Positions 1-5,113 of a stretch of 5,113 nucleotides of DNA are shown here, in pieces (position 1 is the first letter of the stretch; each line of letters begins with the position of its first letter). The DNA comes from Acidobacteriaceae bacterium. GTDB lineage: Bacteria; Acidobacteriota; Terriglobia; Terriglobales; Acidobacteriaceae. Below the pieces are notes generated by a model. The model worked only from the letters and a program-made list of their open reading frames with translations. It did no database searches and was not told the origin of the DNA. The position numbers and the translations under genes are program-made. The stretch spans positions 1,975 through 7,087 of the forward strand of contig PLSH01000208.1 of assembly GCA_003165095.1 (NCBI GenBank). Direction: 5' to 3'.

Positions 1-1
1 G

Positions 2-310
2 GGATGGCCGGTGTTCATTGAGCCGTACCTCGGCGGACGCGAGACGCTGCGGCTGTGCGTGTGCCTGGTGGACTCGAATGTTCCTCCGCAGGCGAGCGAT
101 GCGCAGTTGCTGGACTGGCTGCGGGCGGCCGGGCGCGCGTTTGTGGTGGCGGCCACCAAGATCGACCGGCTCAGCGGCAACCAGCGGACACGGAACCTGG
201 CGGCGCTCAAAAAGGATCTGGAACTGGATGACGTGCTGCCAGTCTCAGCCAAGACGGGATACGGGATCAGGGAGCTGTGGGCGCGGATTGAGGCCAGTGC
301 GGAGGAGTGA
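2..310 (+). CDS. engB: Ribosome biogenesis GTP-binding protein EngB (YihA/YsxC), C-terminal half, 5'-truncated by the window edge
   Basis: EngB is a TRAFAC-class GTPase needed for late large-subunit ribosome assembly in the cytoplasm. In-window there are 102 residues in frame 2, open to the left edge. The family pattern of Trp followed by a Tyr-Leu and Arg-Glu-Thr-Leu helix is visible (W2, then EPYLGGRETL), then the hydrophobic strand CVCLVD (residues 19-24) and the D33..WL helix. The G4 guanine-specificity motif is TKID (52-55) and the G5 motif is SAK (82-84), followed by GYGIRELW, typical of the EngB C-terminus. The P-loop (G1), G2 and G3 lie outside the window, and the family is usually about 200 residues. 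A GTG at base 11 is internal, because conserved sequence precedes it. Asn26 sits where many EngB proteins have Arg in the DxR segment; this looks like ordinary variation. The 3' end overlaps the convergent urocanase-like gene by 44 bp. Confidence 0.9.
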   Translation, partial: GWPVFIEPYLGGRETLRLCVCLVDSNVPPQASDAQLLDWLRAAGRAFVVAATKIDRLSGNQRTRNLAALKKDLELDDVLPVSAKTGYGIRELWARIEASAEE

Positions 311-1028
311 GACGGCGCAGCCGGGAGCTTTCCCAGGGGCCAATCCCGATCTCAATTGGAACCGATATCGCGCCGCTTGCGGCCTGCTCACTGAACTGCG
401 CAGCGATGATTGCCGCAAATTCGCCGGTAGTGTGCAGCACGCGCGCGCCCTGCGCAAGGCGGCCCAGATAACGCGGAGCCAGTTGCAGCCAGCGCCGGGC
501 GGCCCAGGCGCCGGGCGGCAGGCAATCGAGGGCGATCGCATCCAGCTTTGGCATCCAAAGCGCAGGGGCATCGGCCGCGCGCCAGGTTAGCCAGGTCCCG
601 GCATCGGGGGCAAAGCCGGCCGCAATCTCAGCGAGCGCCAGATCGGGTTTCACGCCGCGTTCGAGCATCTCGCGCTCTACAGCCGCGGGCGCGGCGCCCA
701 CACAAACCGCTACCGGTTCGCGCTTGCGGATCTGATTCTTCAAAATGCGCAGAGCTTCGTCGAGGGAGGTCACCAGGAAATCGACCACGCCCTCTCGCAT
801 GGCCTGCTTGCGCGCGGCCTGGTCGGCGGATGCGGCCAGAGTCGCGGCGCCGGAGATGTTGCCCGCCACCGCCAGTGCGCAGCCCTGCTCATCGAGTTCG
901 CCGGCATAGAGCAGCTTGCCGCCGAGGCTCGCTTCGCCCCGGGCGGCGGATTCGGCCAGGCTGGCGTACGCCTGTTCCACGCGGGCGATGAAGGCAAATG
1001 CGGCGGGGGACAAGGGATCCAGCTTCAA
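267..1028 (-). CDS. Urocanase-like (HutU central-domain-like) protein, 253 aa, function unknown
   Basis: This is probably a cytoplasmic protein with a Rossmann-type fold. Residues about 37-130 follow, piece by piece, the NAD-binding core of urocanate hydratase: a GKLLYAGELDEQG strand and turn where urocanase has G+(W/L)xLTAGLGGMGG, an AGNISGAATLA helix where it has AATxAGA, a VVDF..SLDEAL helix, then VAVCVGAAPAA..REMLERGVKPD where it has SI.LHGNAA...EL+RGV.PD. After RGVKPD the urocanase hallmark DQTSAHDP is missing, and the protein is under half urocanase length (about 550 aa), so urocanase activity is unlikely. The start is TTG, the first start codon after an in-frame stop at 1050-1052. A weak GGACGG lies 9 nt upstream. 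TTG follows the preceding gene's TGA by 4 nt, suggesting translational coupling. The last 15 or so residues overlap engB antisense. The gene looks real, but its function is not established; the urocanase relation is recalled pattern matching without an alignment. Confidence 0.7.
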   Translation of the reverse strand: MKLDPLSPAAFAFIARVEQAYASLAESAARGEASLGGKLLYAGELDEQGCALAVAGNISGAATLAASADQAARKQAMREGVVDFLVTSLDEALRILKNQIRKREPVAVCVGAAPAAVEREMLERGVKPDLALAEIAAGFAPDAGTWLTWRAADAPALWMPKLDAIALDCLPPGAWAARRWLQLAPRYLGRLAQGARVLHTTGEFAAIIAAQFSEQAASGAISVPIEIGIGPWESSRLRRLTPPHWPQSAPTAP

Positions 1029-1032
1029 TGCC

Positions 1033-1563
1033 TCAATCCGTCCACGGATCTAGCACGTTGGCCTGCCGGACAAAGAAAACGAACTGTCCGGGCTTGGGAT
1101 TGACGCGCACAATTTGCTCGTACTTGCCCTTGTAGCATTCGTTGGGGGCGATCACGCCTGACTTCATGATGTCGGTGATCGAGTACCAGTGCAGCGCGCG
1201 GGTATTCTTCTCCTTGCCCGCATCGCAGTTGATGTAGATGTACGTGGATTGGTCATAGGTGCCCTGGACGGAAAAGAAAGAAGCGCCGGCAGGGACAGTT
1301 ACTTGTCCCGATCCATCGTCGTTGAGCTCCAGCCGATCATTGCGGATAGCGTCATGGTGATCGATCCGCACCATGTAATTGGAGGGAATGACGGGCTTCC
1401 CCGTCTTGGCGTCGAGCATGAGAATGGAGATGGTTTTGCCGGTTTGCGCCGGAAGCCGGGGGCAGATCGCGGCGGCAAGGGTGAAGGCAAGCACGGCAAG
1501 AATCGCAAACGGACGAGTCACAAGGGTACGGGTCACAAACGAACCTGCTTTCGTTTGAATCAT
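1033..1563 (-). CDS. Small secreted protein of unknown function, predicted beta-rich, 176 aa
   Basis: The N-terminus carries basic residues, a hydrophobic core (about residues 18-33) and a LPAQ segment near residues 37-40 that fits signal peptidase I cleavage, so export by Sec is likely. The mature part opens with ISILMLDAKTGKPV, like the first strand of transthyretin or carboxypeptidase-regulatory beta-sandwich domains, followed by a NDDGSGQVTVPAG segment resembling the ‘D.G...v.vP’ strand of such folds. The C-terminal half has two Cys (INCD, NECY), a YSITDIMKSGVIAPNECY stretch and a PGQFVFFVRQ strand. I associate this combination with small uncharacterised acidobacterial exported proteins, but cannot name a family. 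The ATG at 1563 has a poor ribosome site. An in-frame GTG at 1536, with AGCAGG 7 nt upstream, gives a more usual 31-residue signal peptide and may be the true start. The gene lies 43 bp after the second pseudopilin and 4 nt before the urocanase-like gene. Confidence 0.75.
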   Translation of the reverse strand: MIQTKAGSFVTRTLVTRPFAILAVLAFTLAAAICPRLPAQTGKTISILMLDAKTGKPVIPSNYMVRIDHHDAIRNDRLELNDDGSGQVTVPAGASFFSVQGTYDQSTYIYINCDAGKEKNTRALHWYSITDIMKSGVIAPNECYKGKYEQIVRVNPKPGQFVFFVRQANVLDPWTD

Positions 1564-1606
1564 ATTCTTACTTTGCCACGTCTTGCCCCCGGACTACCAG
1601 CCCTGA

Positions 1607-2029
1607 TTACCAGGAAGAATACGGCTGCCCGTCCGATCCGGTCTCATCGGAGCCGGAGTGAACATCGGTGATGCCGGGCTCGGATTCATCGAGCGAGTAC
1701 ATGGCGTCGCTGGTGTCCGGAGCCCAGGTGGAGTCGCTGCGGGTCATCGGGTCCTGGGGAATCGCGCGGAGATAGCCGTTTTGGACCAGGTCGTCGAGCG
1801 ACTGGGGCGCCTTCTGCTTGTCCATCGTGTAGGAATCGATGGCGTCGCGCATGACGTGCAGATCTTCCTTGAGTACAGCCTCTCGAGCCGTCTTGATCGA
1901 GGCCGCAAAATGGGGAACGGCCAGGGTGGCGAGTATGCCGATGATGAGCATGACGATCATCAGCTCGAGGAGCGTGAAGCCTGCGTCTTTTTGGCGATTC
2001 CTGTGCACTGATTCCTCAGTTCCCGGCAT
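1607..2029 (-). CDS. GspG-like pseudopilin with prepilin cleavage/methylation motif, 140 aa
   Basis: This is a structural subunit of a type II secretion pseudopilus or type IV pilus-like fibre, held in the inner membrane before assembly. The class III signal is clear: basic leader, then AG|FTLLELMIVMLIIGIL, with prepilin peptidase cleavage expected after Gly17, Phe at +1 and Glu at +5 (E22), and a hydrophobic helix over residues 18-40. After it come the KEDLHVMRDAIDSY helix, LRAIPQDPMT (the P.DP segment of GspG) and an Asp/Ser/Gly-rich end, SGSDETGSDGQPYSSW, where GspG has its calcium-binding loop and a final Trp. The length matches GspG (about 140 aa). The ATG lies 3 nt after the upstream stop with only a weak ribosome site. 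A GTG at 2008 preceded by GAGGAA would give a 10-residue leader and is at least as plausible. It shares helix and C-terminal patterns with the gene upstream, implying a paralogous pair. Confidence 0.9.
   Translation of the reverse strand: MPGTEESVHRNRQKDAGFTLLELMIVMLIIGILATLAVPHFAASIKTAREAVLKEDLHVMRDAIDSYTMDKQKAPQSLDDLVQNGYLRAIPQDPMTRSDSTWAPDTSDAMYSLDESEPGITDVHSGSDETGSDGQPYSSW
2012..2017 (-). promoter_or_regulatory. Shine-Dalgarno site supporting an alternative GTG start for the second pseudopilin
   Basis: On the minus strand GAGGAA occurs here, followed by TCA and an in-frame GTG at 2008-2006 (5 nt between GAGG and GTG). The annotated ATG at 2029-2027 has only a weak GGTAAG upstream, overlapping the preceding gene's TAA. 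Starting at GTG shortens the prepilin leader from 17 to 10 residues and leaves the mature protein unchanged. Which start is used cannot be settled from this sequence alone. Confidence 0.5.
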
Positions 2030-2032
2030 GGC

Positions 2033-2551
2033 TTACCAAGTGGAGTATTTGGTGCCGTCCAGGGCGGTTCCATCCGACTTCGAATATACGTCGAAGATAC
2101 TCTGGCCGCCGTAGGAGTCCGAATCCGGATCGTCCTGCATGGAGCGAAGACCCCACTCGGCCTTTCCGGTGACGGGGTCTATGGGAACGCGGCGCAGGAA
2201 CTTCAGTTTCTTTCCCTGCACGTCGACGCCGTTCACCAGCGTTTCCAGGTCGGGCGGATAATTCTGGCTGTCGACCTTGGTTTGAAATGCGTTCTTATCG
2301 GCGGCATCCTTGTAGTGATCGATGGCGTCTCGCATCTCCCACAGATCGCGGCGCAGCATCTCCTCGTTCTGGCGCTTGTAGGCGAATCGCGCAATGGGGA
2401 AGGCCGCCCCGGCGAGGATCGAGAGGATGGTGATGGTCACGATCAGCTCGACAAGGGTAAGCCCACGCTCCCGCGGCCTGATCGCTCTGCCTCCCGCTCC
2501 AACCGCCTCTTCCCGCCGGACCGGGTTTCGAATTTGCGAATGCACACGCAT
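2033..2551 (-). CDS. GspG-like pseudopilin with a long prepilin leader, 172 aa
   Basis: This is a predicted pseudopilus subunit of a type II secretion or type IV pilus-like machine. A 30-residue Arg-rich leader ends in RERG|LTLVELIVTITILSIL: cleavage after Gly30, Glu at +5 (E35), hydrophobic helix about 31-53. The leader is long for a GspG but has no alternative start other than a GTG two codons in. The body has the RRDLWEMRDAIDHY helix, nearly the same as in the downstream pseudopilin, then LRRVPIDPVTGKAEWG (the GspG P.DP.G segment) and an Asp/Ser/Gly-rich tail ending in KYSTW, the likely calcium-loop region. It lies 12 bp after the secretin stop, with AGGGAA as ribosome site, and 3 bp before the next pseudopilin. 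The placement indicates a product working with that secretin. It is called GspG-like by C-terminal pattern; a minor pseudopilin role cannot be excluded. Confidence 0.9.
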   Translation of the reverse strand: MRVHSQIRNPVRREEAVGAGGRAIRPRERGLTLVELIVTITILSILAGAAFPIARFAYKRQNEEMLRRDLWEMRDAIDHYKDAADKNAFQTKVDSQNYPPDLETLVNGVDVQGKKLKFLRRVPIDPVTGKAEWGLRSMQDDPDSDSYGGQSIFDVYSKSDGTALDGTKYSTW

Positions 2552-2559
2552 GGGCGCTG

Positions 2560-2565
2560 TTCCCT
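2560..2565 (-). promoter_or_regulatory. Ribosome binding site of the first pseudopilin, overlapping the secretin stop codon
   Basis: On the minus strand AGGGAA lies 8 nt before the ATG at 2551-2549. Its first two bases are the last two of the secretin TAG (2566-2564), so termination of secretin translation occurs directly on the ribosome site of the next gene. This arrangement favours coupled expression of pore and pseudopilin. Confidence 0.6.
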
Positions 2566-5113
2566 ACCTGACCAGGATGCTGGCCTGCCCAGCCACGGCC
2601 GGCAACTGTTTCTGAGCGCTGTTGACCACCGCGGCGTGAGTGATCGAGAGGATGCTGGGGCCGGAGGCCTTGGCCTGGAATGTGAGCACGCACACCACTC
2701 CCGTGCCGGTTACGCCCGCTGCTCCCGGCGGACGCGAGGCGACCACGTTTACATTGCCCGGGCCGTCGTCGCGATGGATCACGGCCACTGCCTGGCCGTC
2801 GCTGCTGAGTAAGGTGCCGGCCGACACGTTGATGAGCGTGAGCTTGGCCGGATCGTAATGCAGCTGCAAGGGTACTGAAGCCACATCGGCGCCGCCATTG
2901 AGAACCACCGGAACCTGGAAGGTGGCGCCCGCGGCTACCGGAGCGGAGGGCGCAGTGAACGTAAAGGCTCCGCCATCGGTGCGCGGCAGGCCCGGTTGCG
3001 GGGCGCTTGGCGGGGCGCTTGGCGGGGCGATTTGAGCGCCAGGCAGCGTCCCAAGCTGAGCGCCAGGCGGCGGGATTGGCTGAGCTGCCGGTTGAGCCAC
3101 AGCCGGCGGAGCCATTTGAGCGCTGGGCTGCGGAGCAGGCTGGACGCTGGCCGGCGGCGGCGCCGCTGTGGGTGCGGCGGCGGGCGGCGGACTGAAATCC
3201 GGCCGCTGATCGGCGCGCATCTGCGCCAGCGCCATGGGAGCCGCAGCCTGCGCGCTCGATGAGGGAATGGTATCCAATGACGGTTTTTCGAAGGCGGCAG
3301 GACGCACGGCGGGAGCGGCTGCCGAAGGCGGCTCATCGTCTTCCACACGGCGCAGGTCGATCGACTGGCCGGAGCCGGTGTCGATGGCGCGCAGGTTGTC
3401 CCGATCCAGATCCTGCGAACGGACGACGTGGGGCACGACCACGAAGACGATCTCGTCGTCCTGAATGGTCTTGTCCTTGGAGCCGAAGAGATATTTGAGG
3501 ATCGGGATGGAACTCAAGCCCGGAACGCCGGTCCAACTCTGCGTGGTCTGGTTGTCCTGGATGCCCCCGAGTATGCTGGCTTCGCCCTCGCGCAGGCGGA
3601 TGACCTGGTCGACCACGCGCTGGCTGAGAATGGGCTCGGTCACGCCGCTGATGCTGACCGAACCGCTCTGGGCGCTGACCGTGATCTTGATTTTGAGCGT
3701 TACATCGTGGTTGTAGTGGACGCTGGGCGTCATCTCGATATCGACGCCGACGTCCTCATACTGGAACTGGGTGTTGACCAGCGAGCTGACCAGGGCCGTG
3801 GCCGCGCCGGTCTGATAGGAGCCGGTGGCAATCGGAATCTTCGATCCGATCTTCATCGCCGCCTTCTGCCCATCGGTGGCCCGGACGCGCGGATCCTGCA
3901 GGATCTGGGTGTTGGTGTCGGTGAGCAGCAGGTTGAGCGTGGCGGAGCCGACGGTCACGTTAAAATCCGACGCCTTCAGGTGAGACAGACTGTAAAGAGT
4001 CGGCGACGTGCCGGAAGAAGTAGAGGTGCAGCCGGTGGTGCCGGCGGTGCAACTGGAACTGCTGGTGCTGGAAGAGGTGGAAGGCGGCGACAGGGAAATG
4101 CCGAAGCTGCTGGGCCAGGAGATGCCGACGGTGCGCTCCCAGTTCTTGCTGACCTCGAGCACGGCCATGTCCACCACTACCTCTGGGCGCGGCTTGTCGA
4201 GGTCCCCGATCAGCTTCTGCGCCAGCAGCAGCTCGTCGGGTGTGCCGCGCATCACGATCGCGTTTTGGCTCTGCACTCCGTAAACCTTGGTATTCGGCAT
4301 TACGTTGCGCAGGGCCGTCTGCACGTCGTTCAGGTCGTTTTGCTGCCAGGCGTTGGCCAGGTAGAAGGTTTGCACGGCCTGTTCGTCGAGTTCGGTGCGC
4401 TTGCTGCGCGTATTGGCCGCCACAAAGATGGTGTTGGAGGTGATCGGGCGCCAGAACGTGTTGGTCATGGTGCCCACGATGCGCAGGGCATCGAGCATGT
4501 AAACGTTGTTCAGGTCCACCTGGACGCGCTTGGCGGTGAAGTCGGGATCGAACAGCACATTGATGCCGGCGGCTTTGCCGATTGCCTGGTAAACGACTTT
4601 GGAATCTTCAGTCATGTGCAGGGTGAGCGGCTCAGTGGAAGTAAGTTTGAGTTGCGCGGGTGCGCCAATGGAATCGAGCTCGGCTTGTTGGCCGGCCAAC
4701 TCGGGCACCGCGATCTCCGGCGTGGGCGCGGTCTGGGCCTGCCGCTCGCGGACTCTGTCTATCTCCTGCTGTGCCTCTTCGTTGCCGGGGTCGATTTCAG
4801 CGGCATGGAGAAAATCTCCGAGCGCTCCCTGAATGTCGCCGGACTGAAGCAGCTTGCGGCCGTTGGTGATGTGCATCGACGAGGCGGTGCCGCGCACGCG
4901 GTATAGGGCGGACTGGAAGCGCAGGTCCTTGGGATTCTTCTGAAAAGCCTTCTGGTAATCCTCAAACGCGGTGTCGTAATCATGGCGCGCTTCGGCGTCC
5001 TGTCCGTGCTTGAACAGGGAACCGGCGGACGGGCCGGCGGCGTGGAGTGGTGCGCTGGAGAGGCTCAGCGCGGCCAGGATGGCGAGCGAAGCGAATGCGG
5101 AAACGGCTCTGCA
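2564..5113 (-). CDS. TPR–secretin–cohesin outer-membrane channel protein (GspD/PilQ-type), 5'-truncated by the window edge
   Basis: This is predicted to be the multimeric outer-membrane pore of a type II secretion or type IV pilus-like system. 849 residues are in-window (numbered from the right edge). Residues 1-26 are the end of a signal peptide (hydrophobic core, PLHA|A). Residues 34-117 are two TPR-like helix pairs; 156-235 are N0/STN-like; 245-309 are a single N1/NolW-type domain; 310-564 are the secretin domain. The last includes TNTQILQDPRVRATDGQKA, EGEASILGGIQD and the hallmark VPGLSSIPILKYLFGS. Residues 335-372 are a Ser/Thr-rich loop with Cys355 and Cys362. Residues 593-712 are a Pro/Ala/Gln linker, and 715-849 a cohesin-like domain (GATFQVPVVL, LHYDPAKLTLINVSAGTLL, GVTGTGVVCVLTFQAK). 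Classical GspD has N0-N1-N2-N3 and no cohesin, so gspD is not assigned. A GTG at 4897 is not the start, because signal peptide and TPR are in frame upstream. The true start lies beyond 5113. Confidence 0.93.
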   Translation of the reverse strand, partial: CRAVSAFASLAILAALSLSSAPLHAAGPSAGSLFKHGQDAEARHDYDTAFEDYQKAFQKNPKDLRFQSALYRVRGTASSMHITNGRKLLQSGDIQGALGDFLHAAEIDPGNEEAQQEIDRVRERQAQTAPTPEIAVPELAGQQAELDSIGAPAQLKLTSTEPLTLHMTEDSKVVYQAIGKAAGINVLFDPDFTAKRVQVDLNNVYMLDALRIVGTMTNTFWRPITSNTIFVAANTRSKRTELDEQAVQTFYLANAWQQNDLNDVQTALRNVMPNTKVYGVQSQNAIVMRGTPDELLLAQKLIGDLDKPRPEVVVDMAVLEVSKNWERTVGISWPSSFGISLSPPSTSSSTSSSSCTAGTTGCTSTSSGTSPTLYSLSHLKASDFNVTVGSATLNLLLTDTNTQILQDPRVRATDGQKAAMKIGSKIPIATGSYQTGAATALVSSLVNTQFQYEDVGVDIEMTPSVHYNHDVTLKIKITVSAQSGSVSISGVTEPILSQRVVDQVIRLREGEASILGGIQDNQTTQSWTGVPGLSSIPILKYLFGSKDKTIQDDEIVFVVVPHVVRSQDLDRDNLRAIDTGSGQSIDLRRVEDDEPPSAAAPAVRPAAFEKPSLDTIPSSSAQAAAPMALAQMRADQRPDFSPPPAAAPTAAPPPASVQPAPQPSAQMAPPAVAQPAAQPIPPPGAQLGTLPGAQIAPPSAPPSAPQPGLPRTDGGAFTFTAPSAPVAAGATFQVPVVLNGGADVASVPLQLHYDPAKLTLINVSAGTLLSSDGQAVAVIHRDDGPGNVNVVASRPPGAAGVTGTGVVCVLTFQAKASGPSILSITHAAVVNSAQKQLPAVAGQASILVR
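2567..2971 (-). other. Cohesin-like domain at the C-terminus of the secretin
   Basis: About 135 residues form a predicted nine-strand beta-sandwich. Cohesin family landmarks seen in order are: AAGATFQVPVVLNG (the ‘G..v.VPV.l.n’ strand), VPLQLHYDPAKLTLINVSAG (the ‘...l.YDp..L.v..v..G’ block), then LLSSDG, GNVNVVASRPPG, and TGTGVVCVLTFQAKASGPS (the ‘G.G.l..ltF.ak..g’ block). Cohesins bind dockerin modules in cellulosomes; outside cellulosomes their ligands are mostly unknown. No dockerin-type repeat (paired EF-hand-like Asp/Asn-rich loops) is visible in the other proteins of this window. Confidence 0.82.
2999..3029. repeat. 12-bp tandem repeat, about 2.5 copies, in the secretin linker
   Basis: The unit CGGGGCGCTTGG occurs at 2999-3010 and 3011-3022, followed by a partial third copy CGGGGCG at 3023-3029. 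On the minus strand it encodes APPS repeated in frame. Copy changes would keep the reading frame and only alter linker length, so slippage would be tolerated. Confidence 0.85.
3033..3068. repeat. 24-bp spaced direct repeat in the secretin linker
   Basis: TGAGCGCCAGGC occurs at 3033-3044 and again at 3057-3068, exactly 24 bp apart, and a degenerate relative begins near 3117. On the minus strand each copy encodes PGAQ in an eight-residue period (PGAQLGTL, PGAQIAPP). This looks like the remnant of internal duplication that built the linker, separate from the 12-bp repeat next to it. Confidence 0.7.
3998..4090 (-). other. Ser/Thr/Cys-rich insertion inside the secretin domain
   Basis: About 30 residues of mostly Ser and Thr with two Cys (codons at 4049-4051 and 4028-4030) interrupt the secretin domain between the first strand block (VDMAVLEVSKNWERTVGISW) and the conserved LLLTDTNTQILQDPRV block. 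This part of secretins varies in length between families. The two Cys are seven residues apart with Gly/Thr between, so a disulfide-closed loop is possible. I infer an exposed or gate-proximal loop. Confidence 0.65.

Larger units (their letters stand above)
2975..3340 (-). other. Low-complexity Pro/Ala/Gln-rich linker of the secretin
   Basis: About 120 residues dominated by Pro, Ala, Gln and Ser connect the secretin domain to the cohesin-like domain. Recurrent PxAQ(L/M/I/P) units are visible (PSAQMAPP, PPGAQLGT, LPGAQIAPP), and no Cys or long hydrophobic run occurs. It is expected to be disordered and could let the cohesin domain reach tens of ångströms from the pore. The stretch is GC-rich and internally repetitive, so its length may vary between strains. 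Confidence 0.8.

Noticed and set aside
323..359. Possible terminator hairpins after engB (GGGA/TCCC at 323-334 and CCAAT/ATTGG at 340-359).
   Set aside because: Stems are only 4-5 bp, there is no T-run after them on either strand, and the region is coding on the minus strand.
18..590. A 190-codon plus-strand open frame across the engB end and the urocanase-like gene.
   Set aside because: It is in a different frame from engB, the product is Arg/Trp/Cys-rich nonsense composition, and it crosses two better supported genes.
1462..1464. Cys34 of the small secreted protein as a lipobox cysteine.
   Set aside because: The residue before it is Ile rather than Gly/Ala/Ser, so lipoprotein processing is unlikely; a signal peptidase I site near LPAQ fits better.
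1564..1606. A promoter in the largest intergenic gap, between the second pseudopilin and the secreted-protein gene.
   Set aside because: At 43 bp it is short, and no convincing -35/-10 pair is visible on the minus strand; read-through from upstream is simpler.
4895..4897. GTG as the start codon of the secretin.
   Set aside because: Signal peptide and TPR-like sequence continue in frame upstream to the window edge without a stop, so this GTG is an internal valine codon.
3428..4906. A 492-codon open frame on the plus strand antisense to the secretin.
   Set aside because: It mirrors the secretin codon structure in high-GC DNA, the protein is a Gly/Val/Asp/His-rich string without domain patterns, and the opposite strand carries unmistakable secretin motifs.

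Overview
The window is high-GC, densely coding bacterial DNA. It reads as a Gram-negative chromosome: an outer-membrane secretin, prepilin-type pseudopilins and a Sec-type secreted protein are present. The mix of a TPR–secretin–cohesin protein, two GspG-like pseudopilins and a small secreted protein of a type I associate with Acidobacteriota suggests that phylum. This assignment is inference from protein style; no rRNA or marker gene is present to confirm it.

Layout, left to right. Bases 2-310 (+) are the C-terminal half of EngB (YihA/YsxC), a ribosome-assembly GTPase cut by the left edge. Everything else is on the minus strand and reads from right to left as one tight gene row. First comes a secretin gene (2564 to beyond 5113) whose 5' end lies outside the window. 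In-window it encodes the end of a signal peptide, TPR-like helices, an N0/STN-like domain, one N1-type domain, the secretin channel domain, a long Pro/Ala/Gln linker and a C-terminal cohesin-like domain. Two GspG-like pseudopilins follow (2033-2551 and 1607-2029), then a small secreted protein of unknown function (1033-1563), then a protein resembling the central NAD-binding part of urocanase (267-1028). The gaps are 12, 3, 43 and 4 bp, so co-transcription and partly coupled translation are likely. The last gene runs 44 bp into the 3' end of engB on the opposite strand, with no room for a conventional terminator between them.

How they fit together. The secretin would form the outer-membrane pore and the two pseudopilins the periplasmic pseudopilus of a type II secretion or type IV pilus-like machine. 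The ATPase, inner-membrane platform and assembly proteins are not in the window and may lie upstream, beyond the right edge. The small secreted protein could be a substrate or accessory factor, or merely a passenger. The urocanase-like protein has no evident link to secretion.

The most notable feature is the cohesin-like domain on a flexible 120-residue linker at the secretin C-terminus, combined with a reduced N-domain set (N0+N1 only). No mobile element, CRISPR array, tRNA, rRNA, defence system or riboswitch was recognised. No intergenic stretch exceeds 50 bp.
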